The notes under the pieces were generated by a model. The model did not search any database. It had not been told where the DNA came from and worked only from the letters and a program-made list of their open reading frames with translations. Both the position numbers and the translations under genes were made by a program. From contig JANWKU010000017.1 in NCBI GenBank assembly GCA_025451215.1, positions 1 through 47,570 on the forward strand: a DNA stretch of 47,570 bases, in the 5' to 3' direction. The DNA comes from Terriglobales bacterium. Lineage in GTDB: Bacteria > Acidobacteriota > Terriglobia > Terriglobales > Acidobacteriaceae. Positions 15,881 to 24,937 of this stretch are shown here, in pieces (the stretch's first letter is position 1; each line of letters opens with the position of its first letter).

Positions 15881-16786
15881 ATGTCTATTCGACCGGTGAA
15901 GCGGCTGATCGAATCCAAGCCTACTCTGGAAGGCGCGGGCGTGCATTTGCGCCGCGCGTTCGGTTTTGGCAACACGAACGATTTCGATCCTTTTCTGCTG
16001 CTCGATGATTTTCGCAACGATGTGCCGGAAGACTACCTCGCTGGTTTTCCGTGGCATCCGCACCGTGGAATTGAGACCATCACTTATGTGCTCGCCGGGA
16101 CGGTAGAACATGGCGACAGCATGGGAAACCGTGGCGTCATCTCGAGCGGCGACGTGCAGTGGATGACTGCGGGCAGCGGAATTATTCATCAGGAGATGCC
16201 CAAAGGCGACCACGTGGGCCGCATGCATGGCTTTCAACTGTGGGCAAACCTTCCTTCCGCGCTCAAAATGACGCCACCGCGTTATCAGGAAGTTAAGACC
16301 CTCGATATTCCTGAGATTACAGATGACGATGGCACGCACGTGCGCGTGGTGTGCGGAAATTTTTGGGGCAAAACCGGTCCCGTGGATGGAATTGCCACTG
16401 ACCCGATTTATTTGGATGTATCAGTCCCTCCGGGCAAAAGGAAGTCATTGCCAGTAGATACCCGGCGCCACGCATTCGCTTACGTTTTCGCGGGCTCAGG
16501 CAAGTTCTGCAACGCATCGGGACCGCTGGCCGTACCGACCGAAGGCGTGAAATGGCTGGACACCACGCCGCCCACCGAAGCCGATAACCGCTCTTTGATT
16601 CTTTTCGACGGCGGCGACGAAGTCGTAGTGCAAGCGGGCGACGAGGGAATCCGCTTCTTGCTCGTCTCAGGCAAACCACTGCAAGAGCCTGTGGCCTGGT
16701 ATGGACCAATCGTAATGAACACGCAAGAACAATTGCGGAATGCGTTCACGGAGCTTGAGAAGGGGACGTTTCTGAAAAAAGGATAA
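15881..16786 (+). CDS. Pirin-family bicupin protein
   Basis: A 301-residue bicupin of the pirin family. Members are Fe-dependent; some have quercetin 2,3-dioxygenase activity, others are regulators. The N-terminal cupin keeps the metal-binding pattern WHPHRGIETITYVLAG (about 60-75) with EHGDSMGNRG and SGIIHQEMPKG further on, the family signature. The C-terminal cupin starts near residue 170. An AGCGGAGGG ribosome site precedes the ATG. A second, shorter pirin is encoded at 27666. It precedes tRNA-Val but is not obviously linked to it. The substrate is unknown. Confidence 0.9.
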   Translation: MSIRPVKRLIESKPTLEGAGVHLRRAFGFGNTNDFDPFLLLDDFRNDVPEDYLAGFPWHPHRGIETITYVLAGTVEHGDSMGNRGVISSGDVQWMTAGSGIIHQEMPKGDHVGRMHGFQLWANLPSALKMTPPRYQEVKTLDIPEITDDDGTHVRVVCGNFWGKTGPVDGIATDPIYLDVSVPPGKRKSLPVDTRRHAFAYVFAGSGKFCNASGPLAVPTEGVKWLDTTPPTEADNRSLILFDGGDEVVVQAGDEGIRFLLVSGKPLQEPVAWYGPIVMNTQEQLRNAFTELEKGTFLKKG

Positions 16787-16870
16787 TTAAATGTGCGCGC
16801 AATTCAGCCCGAGATAACGAATATGCGCCCCGTGATTTAACAGCCGGATGCGAAGTTCTTCCGGGATCGT

Positions 16871-16876
16871 TATAAT
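16871..16876 (+). promoter_or_regulatory. -10 element of the tRNA-Val promoter
   Basis: A perfect TATAAT lies 39 bases before the mature tRNA 5' end, consistent with a short leader removed by RNase P. The -35 region (around 16848) matches TTGACA poorly. Confidence 0.5.
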
Positions 16877-16915
16877 AGTGAAACCGCGATTTACCGTCTG
16901 TTTCTCAGTTTCCAT

Positions 16916-16992
16916 AGGCGCGTAGCTCAGTTGGTTAGAGCGCTACCTTGACACGGTAGAGGTCAGGAGTTCGAGTCTCCTCGTGCCTACCA
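16916..16992 (+). tRNA. tRNA-Val (GAC)
   Basis: A complete cloverleaf: acceptor stem AGGCGCG with CGTGCCT (one G-T pair), D arm, anticodon stem CTACC/GGTAG with loop TTGACAC (anticodon GAC, reading GUC and GUU), T arm AGGAG-TTCGAGT-CTCCT, discriminator A, and an encoded CCA. The 5' base is A rather than the usual G, pairing with T. Confidence 0.97.
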
Positions 16993-17106
16993 TTTCTTTA
17001 ACAATTTCCTCGCATTATGAATGCCGTGAAGTTATAGCCTATCCAGCTTAGTGAATCCCCACAACGGCTTCACAAAAAACGAAAAAAATCCTATCCGAAT
17101 CAGGGT

Positions 17107-18576
17107 CTATTCCGTAGTGAAAGATTGAAGAGGCAGCGTGAAGTGGAAAACCGATCCGTGGCCTAACTGGCTGACAAGGCCGATGCTGCCTCCATGCGCT
17201 TCTATGATGGCCTTCGCGATGGCCAGTCCCATGCCTGTGCCTTGCACGCGGTAGCGTTCACTTTTGCCGCGATAGAACTTGTCAAAGATCAAAGCCTGCT
17301 CAAAATCGTCGATGCCCGGCCCGTGATCGGCGACACTGACAACAAGCTCACCATCACGAGATTCAGCGGAAACATGAATTGGAGACTCGCTGGGCGAATA
17401 TTTAGCGGCATTTTCCAGCAACTGGCGCAGAACGTCAGTGATGCGCTCCCGGTCAATCCAGATAGGCGGGGAATTGCCGGGCACGTCTATCTTCACCGGA
17501 TGAGCGGCCAGAGTCTGTTTGGATTCTTCGAGTGCGCGCTCGATCGCAGTGCGAATATGTTGTGGGTGAAGGTGCAATTCAACCTGGTTCGCATCAAGCT
17601 GTGCCATCAGCGCCGCTTCGCCAACCAGCCGATTCAGCCGGTCTGATTCTTCGTCAATGACCGTCAGCAATTCTCTATGCTCGGGCGCGTCCAGTTCATT
17701 CGTGGTGAGCAATGTAGTCACCGACGCCTTGATGGAAGTGAGAGGAGTGCGGAATTCATGCGTCACAGAGTCCAAAATCGCTGAGCGCAATTTTTCATTT
17801 TCCCGCGAAGCTTCCGCTTTACCTAACTTTTCAATCGCGCGAGTGTGTTCAATGGCAATCGCGATAAGCGTACCGAGGGCCTCCAATGTTTCAAGCGAAA
17901 GCAGGCCTCCGGAAACTCCAATCGCTCCCACTGACTGAACTCCAAGACGGATCGGCGCAAGCGAAGTATCTGCGCCGGTGTTGATTGCCGGTTCGCCGCG
18001 CGCCATCACCGACTTCAGCTTTTCGATATCTAACGTATGAATGTCAGGTCCCGAGCGATAGATATCCGTGCGGCCAATCACGAAAACCGCCGCGGTCCGT
18101 ATTCCAAAACATTCCACAACATATTTCGGGACGGCATTCAGCAACTCAGGAACATTTTCCGTGGTCAGCAATCGCTGACTGAATGTGTACAGCCGTTCAA
18201 TTTCTTTGCGGCGCTGGGTTGCCTGGAGCGTCTCCCGCCGGGCCCGCTCCGAAAGTTGGCTGGCAATGATGGCCGTGGCCAAAAACACGACTAGCGCGAT
18301 CCAGTTTTGCGAGTCCGCGATGGTGAAAGTTCCCACGGGGGGCAAAAAGAAAAAATTCAGCGCAAGCGTGGCAATAATCGCCAGGAACACGGCATACAGC
18401 AGTCCCCAGGTGGCTGAAACCACCAGCACTGCCAGCAAAAACGTGAGTGCAACGGTGGTTGGGTTGCCCGGCGCCGTATGCCGGTAAAAAGCAACAATCA
18501 CCGTTACCACGGCGACTCCGGCAACACTGCGGAGTAAGGAATTTACAATCCGTTTCACGACCGCAATTCTACACAC
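17107..18576 (-). CDS. KdpD C-terminal half: DUF4118-GAF-histidine kinase
   Basis: A membrane sensor histidine kinase matching the C-terminal half of KdpD. Four membrane helices of the DUF4118 type span residues 15-107 with the conserved NFFFLPPVGTFTI loop; a GAF-like domain follows (about 130-250), then HisKA with phospho-acceptor His273 in SVTHEFRTPL, and a HATPase domain with the N box LLENAAKYSP, DHGPGID and GTGMGL. It lacks the N-terminal KdpD and Usp domains, which are encoded divergently starting 38 bp away. GTG 18576 is the likely start; GTG 18558 is possible. It should phosphorylate KdpE (19736). Whether it needs the separate sensory half is unknown. Confidence 0.88.
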   Translation of the reverse strand: MCRIAVVKRIVNSLLRSVAGVAVVTVIVAFYRHTAPGNPTTVALTFLLAVLVVSATWGLLYAVFLAIIATLALNFFFLPPVGTFTIADSQNWIALVVFLATAIIASQLSERARRETLQATQRRKEIERLYTFSQRLLTTENVPELLNAVPKYVVECFGIRTAAVFVIGRTDIYRSGPDIHTLDIEKLKSVMARGEPAINTGADTSLAPIRLGVQSVGAIGVSGGLLSLETLEALGTLIAIAIEHTRAIEKLGKAEASRENEKLRSAILDSVTHEFRTPLTSIKASVTTLLTTNELDAPEHRELLTVIDEESDRLNRLVGEAALMAQLDANQVELHLHPQHIRTAIERALEESKQTLAAHPVKIDVPGNSPPIWIDRERITDVLRQLLENAAKYSPSESPIHVSAESRDGELVVSVADHGPGIDDFEQALIFDKFYRGKSERYRVQGTGMGLAIAKAIIEAHGGSIGLVSQLGHGSVFHFTLPLQSFTTE

Positions 18577-18614
18577 AACTCGACAATCTCAAAGTCCTCG
18601 ACGACAATAGCGGC

Positions 18615-19739
18615 GTGAGCAAGACTCCCGAACAATGGCTCGAAGAAACTGCGCCTGAGGAGAAAAAAGAAGGCGTGTTCAAGCTTTTTCTGGGTTATGC
18701 CCCCGGCGTGGGGAAAACCTACAACATGCTCAGCGAAGGACTGCGACGGCACAGCCGGGGTGAGAACGTCGTTGTGGGCATCGTGGAAACCCATGGGCGC
18801 CGTCCGATTGTGGAGCTTGCCGCAAAACTCGACGTCGTCCCCCGAAAAAAACTTGAATACAAAGGGACTGTTTTCGAAGAGATGGACGTGGATGCTATTC
18901 TCGCCCGCAAACCCGCCGTGGTCCTCGTGGATGAACTCGCTCATACCAACATCGAAGGCAGCAGGAATGCCAAGCGTTACCAGGATGTAATCGAATTGCT
19001 CGATGCGCATATTAATGTCGTTTCCACAATGAACGTCCAGCACATTGAAAGCCTGTCGCCAACCGTAGCTCGCATCACCGGCGTGCATGTGCGTGAAACG
19101 GTTCCCGACTGGGTGGTGCAGCGCGCGGGCGAGATCGTGATGGCTGATTTAACGCCGGAGGCGCTGCAAACCCGCATGCGGCGCGGCGATATTTATCCGG
19201 TGGAGCGCGCGGAGCGGGCGCTGGGTAATTTTTTTCAGCGCGGGAATCTGATCGCTCTGCGCGAATTGGCCTTGCGCCAGGTGACCCAAGTAGTAGATAA
19301 AACTTTGGAAGCGCATCGCGCGGGCGAGCATTTTGAAGTGAATGCGGCGGTGCGCGAGCGGATCGCTGTCTGCATCAGCTCTAATCCCGCGGCGCAGTAT
19401 CTGATCGCGCGTGGTGGGCGCATGGCGCATGCGCTGGATGGAGATTTTTACGTCGCGTACGTTGATGTTTCCGCCGATGAGAGCGACGAGAACCGGCGCA
19501 GTCTGGCGGAGAATGTCCGTTTCGCTGAGAATCTGGGAGCAACGGTGGTTCGCCTGGGTCGCGGGAGCATCGCCGACCGCGTGGCCGAGTTCGTCCGCGA
19601 CAAGCACATTACGCAGATCGTTTTCGGCCGCTCGGCCCAGGAAGGCTGGCGAAAATATATGTACCTGACGGTCATCCAGAAATTTCTCCGCCAGGCGCCA
19701 GCCGTGGATGTGCACATCGTCACCCAGGAGGCAAATTGA
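18615..19739 (+). CDS. kdpD: KdpD N-terminal half: KdpD sensor domain plus Usp domain
   Basis: Cytosolic protein of 374 residues matching the N-terminal half of KdpD: a P-loop KdpD domain (about 20-225) with Walker A GYAPGVGKTY (27-36), VVLVDELAHTN and STMNVQHIESL, followed by a universal-stress-protein domain (about 245-374), which in KdpD binds ATP or c-di-AMP. It has no membrane or kinase domain; those are in the divergent gene at 17107. The frame runs open to 18447, over the kinase gene; GTG 18615 is the plausible start (VSKTPEQWLEE). It overlaps kdpE by four bases. N-terminal-only KdpD is known in cyanobacteria; here the missing half is next door. Confidence 0.88.
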   Translation: MSKTPEQWLEETAPEEKKEGVFKLFLGYAPGVGKTYNMLSEGLRRHSRGENVVVGIVETHGRRPIVELAAKLDVVPRKKLEYKGTVFEEMDVDAILARKPAVVLVDELAHTNIEGSRNAKRYQDVIELLDAHINVVSTMNVQHIESLSPTVARITGVHVRETVPDWVVQRAGEIVMADLTPEALQTRMRRGDIYPVERAERALGNFFQRGNLIALRELALRQVTQVVDKTLEAHRAGEHFEVNAAVRERIAVCISSNPAAQYLIARGGRMAHALDGDFYVAYVDVSADESDENRRSLAENVRFAENLGATVVRLGRGSIADRVAEFVRDKHITQIVFGRSAQEGWRKYMYLTVIQKFLRQAPAVDVHIVTQEAN

Positions 19740-20452
19740 ACGCGAACCCCGATCACCGCAACGACCACCGCAAGATTCTGGTGGTGGATGATGAGCCGCA
19801 GATCACGCGCGTGTTGCGGACGGCACTTTCCTCACAAGGTTATGATCTGCGCGTTGCAAATGATGGCGAGACCGCGCTTGAGATCGTGAAGGATTGGACG
19901 CCGGACCTGATCATCACCGATATCTCCATGCCAAACATGGATGGGCTGGAACTTTCGCGGAGGTTGCGTACAAAGTCGCAGGTGCCAATCATCGTTTTAT
20001 CCGTAAAGGGTGAAGAGCGGACCAAAGTGCGCGCGCTGGATGCTGGCGCGGATGACTACGTGACCAAGCCGTTCGGCATCAGCGAACTGCTGGCGCGAGT
20101 ACGTGCGAATCTTCGCCGTGTGCCGCCCGCGGAAGTTCCGACAGGCGGATTGATCGAGTCAGGTGATTTTCGCATTGATTTGGACGCGCACGTGGTCACG
20201 CTGCGCAATCGCGAGGTGAAACTTACTCCCAAAGAGTTTGAGCTTCTTACTTACTTTGCAAGGCACACAGGCAAAGTCATCACACATCGAACGCTGTTGA
20301 CCGCGGTATGGGGCGCGGGCAGCAGCGAGCAGCCAGAGTACCTGCGCGTCTTCATTGGGCAGTTACGAAAAAAGATCGAGCCTGATCCCTCGTCGCCTAC
20401 CTACATTGTCACCGAGCCGTGGATCGGATACCGCTTCGTAGCTGGCGAATAA
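19736..20452 (+). CDS. kdpE: Kdp response regulator KdpE
   Basis: OmpR-family transcription regulator that activates kdpFABC under potassium limitation. Receiver domain (13-125) with acidic pocket VVDDE, phospho-acceptor Asp62 in LIITDISMPNMDG and DDYVTKPFG; a winged-helix DNA-binding domain (about 140-238) with VKLTPKEFELLTYFARHTGK. The start is TTG at 19736, overlapping the kdpD stop as TTGA, with an excellent CCAGGAGG ribosome site five bases upstream, so the two are translationally coupled. The 238-residue length matches the family. Its probable operator lies just downstream at 20505-20548. Confidence 0.94.
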   Translation: MNANPDHRNDHRKILVVDDEPQITRVLRTALSSQGYDLRVANDGETALEIVKDWTPDLIITDISMPNMDGLELSRRLRTKSQVPIIVLSVKGEERTKVRALDAGADDYVTKPFGISELLARVRANLRRVPPAEVPTGGLIESGDFRIDLDAHVVTLRNREVKLTPKEFELLTYFARHTGKVITHRTLLTAVWGAGSSEQPEYLRVFIGQLRKKIEPDPSSPTYIVTEPWIGYRFVAGE

Positions 20453-20504
20453 CCGCCAGTCCAAATCCAAAAATTCCTACCCCGCGTTTTCCTTCCATTT
20501 CATT

Positions 20505-20548
20505 TTTATAAACCTTTTATCAACCTCTTATTCGAGGTTTATGGGCGG
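20505..20548 (+). promoter_or_regulatory. Putative KdpE operator: four direct repeats at 11-bp period
   Basis: Four consecutive 11-mers: TTTATAAACCT (20505), TTTATCAACCT (20516), CTTATTCGAGG (20527), TTTATGGGCGG (20538). The common core is TTTAT, repeated exactly every 11 bp, one helical turn, as expected for tandem head-to-tail binding of an OmpR-type regulator. From memory, the E. coli KdpE operator has TTTATA and TTTACA half-sites also 11 bp apart. It lies 52 bp after kdpE and upstream of the small ORFs and kdpFABC. Confidence 0.7.
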
Positions 20549-20611
20549 CGTTATCCAATGAGTTGAACGGCGTGCTTCTTCTTGCACAGGAAGCAGCGGA
20601 CAGGTCTTGCA

Positions 20612-20809
20612 ATGGTCGTAATGGTGATCATGACGACTTTATGCGCGGCGTACCTCGCGTTTTGCGTTTTATTTTTTTTCGCACTGCGCAAAGACAAAAG
20701 CCGCCGCTACGAACACATTTGTTATCTCGTGGTCCTGAAGACACAGGCCGCGGAAGACCAAGAAATGGAGATGTCCGCGGAAAGGATGTCTTCATCGCGG
20801 GCGGCGTAA
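20612..20809 (+). CDS. Possible small single-helix membrane protein ahead of kdpFABC
   Basis: A 65-residue ORF. Residues 1-30 (MVVMVIMTTLCAAYLAFCVL and following FFF) are one strong membrane helix, then a basic RKDKSRRYEH turn and a polar tail. A GGACAGG ribosome site precedes ATG 20612; the frame is open from TTG 20582. It stands between the KdpE operator and the 28-residue ORF. No family is recognised. It may be a real Kdp accessory peptide or simply leader sequence that reads open; codon evidence is thin. Confidence 0.4.
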   Translation: MVVMVIMTTLCAAYLAFCVLFFFALRKDKSRRYEHICYLVVLKTQAAEDQEMEMSAERMSSSRAA

Positions 20810-20842
20810 CAGACGTCATCAACGCCGGGAGGTGGGGGATTT

Positions 20843-20929
20843 ATGCAGGACATTATTTGGGTTGCGGTCACAATTGCATTTTTCGCGCTGTCTATCGGGT
20901 ACGTACGCTTCTGCGATCGAGTGAAGTGA
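20843..20929 (+). CDS. 28-residue membrane microprotein upstream of kdpF
   Basis: ATG 20843 to TGA 20929 encodes one membrane helix ([19 protein letters not shown]) ending in a charged RFCDRVK tail. A very strong GGGAGGTGGGGG ribosome site precedes it. Tiny proteins of the same layout (hydrophobic helix, then Y-V-x-x-CDR-x) precede kdpF in other genomes, as far as I recall, and are usually left unannotated. It is eight bases before kdpF, so it is likely translated with the pump and may be a further KdpF-like stabilising peptide. Confidence 0.65.
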   Translation: MQDIIWVAVTIAFFALSIGYVRFCDRVK

Positions 20930-20937
20930 GGGACGTT

Positions 20938-21027
20938 ATGGGATTGGAATCAGTGATCATGCTCGCCATCAGCACTCTGACTGGTGTGTATCTGCTGTAT
21001 GCGCTGCTGTGTCCGGAGAAATTTTGA
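20938..21027 (+). CDS. kdpF: Potassium-transporting ATPase small subunit KdpF
   Basis: A 29-residue single-helix peptide that stabilises the KdpABC pump in the inner membrane, contacting KdpA. The sequence ([20 protein letters not shown] then YALLCPEKF) shows the typical Y-L-x-Y-A-L-x-x-P-E-x-F ending of KdpF. A GAGGGACG ribosome site precedes the ATG. It stops two bases before the kdpA ATG, a tight polycistronic join. Confidence 0.88.
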   Translation: MGLESVIMLAISTLTGVYLLYALLCPEKF

Positions 21028-21029
21028 AT

Positions 21030-22805
21030 ATGACAGCCAATGGATGGTTTCAAATTCTGCTTTTTCTCCTTCTTGTGTTCCTCGTAACTAAACCCTTGGG
21101 CATTTTCATGGCGCGAGTATTCAGCAAGGAGCGCACGTTCCTGGATCCTGTACTGCGGCCAATTGAGCGATTGCTGTATCGCGTAACGGGAGTGGACGAA
21201 GAGCACGAGATGCCCTGGACAGAATATGCGATTGCCATGTTGTTGTTCAGCGTGGTGTCCATGCTGCTGCTTTACCTGATGCAGCGAGTGCAGGGGCTGC
21301 TGCCATTCAATCCACAAAAGTTCGCGGCGGTCACGCCCGCGCATGTGGCCTTCAACACTGCGGCGTCGTTCACCACCAACACCAACTGGCAAGCCTATGC
21401 CGGTGAAGCAACGATGAGTTACTTCACCCAGATGGCGGGGCTTGCTTATCACAACTTTATTTCGGCGGCGGTTGGAATTGCGCTGGCGATTGCCTTCATC
21501 CGCGGAATTGCACGTCGGCAAATGAAGACAATCGGTAACTTTTGGGTTGATCTGGTCCGTTGCTGCCTATGGGTGCTTCTGCCTTTCTGCATTGTTGGCG
21601 CTTTGTTTTTAGTGTCGCAGGGCGTGGTACAAAACCTGCGCCCATATGACACAGCAAAACTGCTTGAGCCGCAACATATCCAACAAGCGGGTGCTGACGG
21701 CAAACCGGTAGTGAACACGGTCGCCGACCAAACCATCGCGCAAGGGCCTGTGGCGTCGCAGGAAATCATTAAGGAGTTCGGCACCAACGGCGGTGGATTT
21801 TTTAACGCGAACAGCGCACATCCATTTGAAAATCCCACACCATTAACCAATCTTTTTGAAATGTTCTGCATTTTTGCCATCTCCGCTGGCCTTACTTACA
21901 CGCTGGGCCGCATGACAGGTTCGCAGCGGCATGGATGGGCGGTGTGGGCGGCCATGGCCATCCTTTTTGTGGTTGGCGTGACCGCCGCTTACTGGGCTGA
22001 GGCTCGGGGAAATCCGCTACTCGCCGGCGTTAATCAACACGCCAGCACGTTGCAGGCGGGCGGCAACATGGAAGGCAAGGACGTTCGCTTTGGCATTGCC
22101 AATTCCGCCTTGTGGGCCACCGTCACCACCGACACAAGTTGCGGTGCCGTGAACAGCGCGCACGACTCTTTCACTCCGCTCGGCGGCCTCGTTCCACTCG
22201 CCAACATGATGCTGAGTGAAACAGTCTTTGGCGGCGTCGGCTCGGGGATGTACGGAGTGCTGATCTACGTGGTCCTCGCCGTTTTTATTGCTGGCCTGAT
22301 GGTCGGACGCACGCCGGAATATCTGGGAAAGAAGATCGAGGCCTACGACGTCAAAATGGCCATGCTGGTCACGCTCGTCTTTCCTCTCGTCATTCTGGGA
22401 TTTTCTTCCGTGTCGGTGGTCAAGGATTTTGGCACGTCGAGCATTGCCAATCCCGGGCCGCACGGACTCTCTGAAATTCTCTACGCATACACAGAAGGCG
22501 CGGGCAACAATGGCTCCGCATTCGGCGGTCTCACCGTAAACACGCTCTGGTATGACACAACCATCGGAATCACCATGCTGGTCGGGCGCTTTCTGATGAT
22601 CATTCCCATGCTGGCAATTGCCGGCAGCCTTGCGCAAAAGAAATACGTTCCGCCTTCGCTGGGAACGTTTCCGGTGACCACGCCGTTATTCTCCGTGCTG
22701 CTGATCGGCGTGATTCTCATCGTGGGCGCGCTGACTTTCTTTCCCGCGCTCAGCCTTGGCCCAATACTCGAACACCTGCTGATGCTGGCAGGCAAAACAT
22801 TTTAA
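21030..22805 (+). CDS. kdpA: Potassium-transporting ATPase subunit A
   Basis: Potassium channel-like subunit of the KdpFABC pump, evolved from the superfamily of K+ transporters. The 591-residue protein has about ten membrane helices and four pore loops with the family motifs [55 protein letters not shown] and [14 protein letters not shown], each containing a selectivity-filter glycine. It starts at ATG 21030 ([11 protein letters not shown]); an earlier GTG at 21009 lies in kdpF. The GGAG of the kdpF 3' end serves as ribosome site. It lies in the order F-A-B-C like E. coli. Confidence 0.97.
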   Translation: MTANGWFQILLFLLLVFLVTKPLGIFMARVFSKERTFLDPVLRPIERLLYRVTGVDEEHEMPWTEYAIAMLLFSVVSMLLLYLMQRVQGLLPFNPQKFAAVTPAHVAFNTAASFTTNTNWQAYAGEATMSYFTQMAGLAYHNFISAAVGIALAIAFIRGIARRQMKTIGNFWVDLVRCCLWVLLPFCIVGALFLVSQGVVQNLRPYDTAKLLEPQHIQQAGADGKPVVNTVADQTIAQGPVASQEIIKEFGTNGGGFFNANSAHPFENPTPLTNLFEMFCIFAISAGLTYTLGRMTGSQRHGWAVWAAMAILFVVGVTAAYWAEARGNPLLAGVNQHASTLQAGGNMEGKDVRFGIANSALWATVTTDTSCGAVNSAHDSFTPLGGLVPLANMMLSETVFGGVGSGMYGVLIYVVLAVFIAGLMVGRTPEYLGKKIEAYDVKMAMLVTLVFPLVILGFSSVSVVKDFGTSSIANPGPHGLSEILYAYTEGAGNNGSAFGGLTVNTLWYDTTIGITMLVGRFLMIIPMLAIAGSLAQKKYVPPSLGTFPVTTPLFSVLLIGVILIVGALTFFPALSLGPILEHLLMLAGKTF

Positions 22806-22814
22806 GGATTCCCT

Positions 22815-24923
22815 ATGGCGACAACACTGGAAGAAAAAGCTGGTTGGGAAGTGAAATCGGTTCAAACCGGGCAGCCAGCGGAAAAACCAAAGAAGAGACC
22901 AAGAAAGAAAGCGATTTGGGACGGGAAGATTGTCCGCCGGGCGATCTGGGATTCATTTCTCAAACTAGATCCGCGCACCATGATGGCGAATCCCGTCATG
23001 TTCGTCGTGGAAATCGGCAGCGTCATCACGACCGCTCTGCTTTTCAAAGGCGGCAACAGCTTCGGCTTCAATCTTCAAATCACGCTTTGGCTATGGTTCA
23101 CTGTCATGTTCGCGAATTTTGCCGAAGCGGTCGCCGAAGGCCGCGGAAAAGCCCAGGCGGATACTCTTCGCAAAGCCCGCTCTGAAACCTTGGCCAACCG
23201 GCTTATCGGAAGCGGCAGTGACATAGAGCAAGTGGCAAGTTCCAAACTCCGCGCTGGCGACTTGGTATTCGCATCCGCAGGAGAATTGATTCCATCCGAC
23301 GGTGAGATCATCGAAGGAGTCGCATCGGTGGATGAATCTGCCATCACCGGCGAATCAGCCCCCGTGATCCGCGAAGCCGGAGGCGACCGCTCTGCTGTTA
23401 CCGGAGGCACGCGCGTGCTCTCCGACAACCTCAAAATCAAACTCACCTCCAACCCAGGCGAAACATTCATGGACCGCATGATTGCCTTAGTCGAGGGTGC
23501 GGAGCGGCAGAAGACCCCGAACGAAATCGCCCTCAACATTCTGCTCGCCGGACTCACAATCATTTTTCTGTTGGCTGTCGTTTCACTGCAGCCCTTCGCC
23601 ATCTACTCCGGTTCTCCGCAAACCGTGTTTGTTCTGGTCTCGCTGCTGGTCTGCCTGATTCCCACGACGATTGGCGGATTGTTGTCCGCCATCGGCATTG
23701 CGGGCATGGACCGCCTGGTGCAGCACAACGTGCTCGCAATGTCAGGCCGCGCCGTGGAAGCTGCCGGAGATGTCAACACACTACTGCTCGACAAAACAGG
23801 CACCATTACCCTCGGCAACCGGCAAGCCGCCAGATTTATTCCCGCGCCCGGCGTGACCGAGCAGGAACTTGCTGACGCCGCGCAGTTGTCCTCTCTCGCC
23901 GATGAAACTCCAGAAGGCCGTTCCATCGTGGTGCTCGCCAAGGAAAAGTACGGCTTGCGCGGCCGCGAATTAGCTTCTCACGAGGCCCATTTTGTGGCCT
24001 TCACCGCCCAAACCCGCATGTCGGGGGTGGACATCAACGGTTTCGAAATCCGCAAAGGCGCGGCGGAATCAGTGGGAATTTATTTGTCGCAGCATGGATG
24101 CAAAGTCCCTGCCCAGGTAAACAACATTGTCGAAGAAGTCTCGCGGGCCGGAAGTACTCCGCTGGTCGTAGCGGAGAAGACTCGCGGCGCGCTCGGCGTG
24201 ATCGAACTGAAAGACGTCGTGAAGGGCGGCATGCGAGAACGATTCAATCAGTTGCGGGCCATGGGCATTCGAACAGTAATGATTACCGGAGACAATCCTC
24301 TTACGGCGGCAGCAATCGCGCGCGAAGCCGGAGTGGACGACTTTCTCGCCCAAGCAACTCCCAAAGACAAAATGGACTTGATTAAGCGAGAGCAGTCCGA
24401 AGGCAAACTGGTCGCTATGACCGGCGATGGCACCAACGATGCTCCCGCGCTTGCCCAGGCCGATGTCGGCGTTGCCATGAACACGGGCACGCAAGCGGCC
24501 AAGGAAGCGGGAAACATGGTGGACCTCGATTCCAATCCCACCAAGCTGATTGAAATCGTGGAAATCGGAAAGCAATTATTGATGACGCGAGGCGCGCTCA
24601 CCACATTTTCCATCGCCAACGATGTTGCTAAATACTTCGCCATTATCCCCGCCATGTTTGCCGCCACATTCCCGGTTCTTAATGCCCTGAACATCATGCA
24701 CCTGCAAACGCCTCAATCCGCCATTCTTTCCGCCGTAATTTTTAACGCGCTGATTATTGTCGGATTAATTCCGTTGGCATTGCGCGGAGTCAAATATCGC
24801 CCCATGGGCGCGGCGGCTCTACTGCGAAATAACCTGTGGATTTACGGCGCTGGCGGCATCGTGGTCCCGTTCATCGGGATCAAGCTGATTGACCTGATGA
24901 TCACCCACATCGGGCTCGCATAA
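22815..24923 (+). CDS. kdpB: Potassium-transporting ATPase subunit B (P-type ATPase)
   Basis: Catalytic subunit of KdpFABC: couples ATP hydrolysis to potassium uptake. The 702-residue chain has the phosphorylation motif DKTGT (326-330), the actuator TGES (178-181, whose serine is an inhibitory phosphorylation site in E. coli), the nucleotide-binding KGAAESV, and [11 protein letters not shown] (536-546). About seven membrane helices are present, as in Kdp-type P1A ATPases. The N-terminal 40 residues are Lys-rich and longer than in E. coli. It starts nine bases after kdpA. All key residues are kept. Confidence 0.97.
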   Translation: MATTLEEKAGWEVKSVQTGQPAEKPKKRPRKKAIWDGKIVRRAIWDSFLKLDPRTMMANPVMFVVEIGSVITTALLFKGGNSFGFNLQITLWLWFTVMFANFAEAVAEGRGKAQADTLRKARSETLANRLIGSGSDIEQVASSKLRAGDLVFASAGELIPSDGEIIEGVASVDESAITGESAPVIREAGGDRSAVTGGTRVLSDNLKIKLTSNPGETFMDRMIALVEGAERQKTPNEIALNILLAGLTIIFLLAVVSLQPFAIYSGSPQTVFVLVSLLVCLIPTTIGGLLSAIGIAGMDRLVQHNVLAMSGRAVEAAGDVNTLLLDKTGTITLGNRQAARFIPAPGVTEQELADAAQLSSLADETPEGRSIVVLAKEKYGLRGRELASHEAHFVAFTAQTRMSGVDINGFEIRKGAAESVGIYLSQHGCKVPAQVNNIVEEVSRAGSTPLVVAEKTRGALGVIELKDVVKGGMRERFNQLRAMGIRTVMITGDNPLTAAAIAREAGVDDFLAQATPKDKMDLIKREQSEGKLVAMTGDGTNDAPALAQADVGVAMNTGTQAAKEAGNMVDLDSNPTKLIEIVEIGKQLLMTRGALTTFSIANDVAKYFAIIPAMFAATFPVLNALNIMHLQTPQSAILSAVIFNALIIVGLIPLALRGVKYRPMGAAALLRNNLWIYGAGGIVVPFIGIKLIDLMITHIGLA

Positions 24924-24937
24924 AAAAGGAACTTGCC

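Noticed and set aside
20563-21027. A 154-codon ORF covering the microproteins and kdpF
   Set aside because: Its last codons are the kdpF frame, but the upstream part is out of step with the ribosome sites; kdpF has its own start at 20938.
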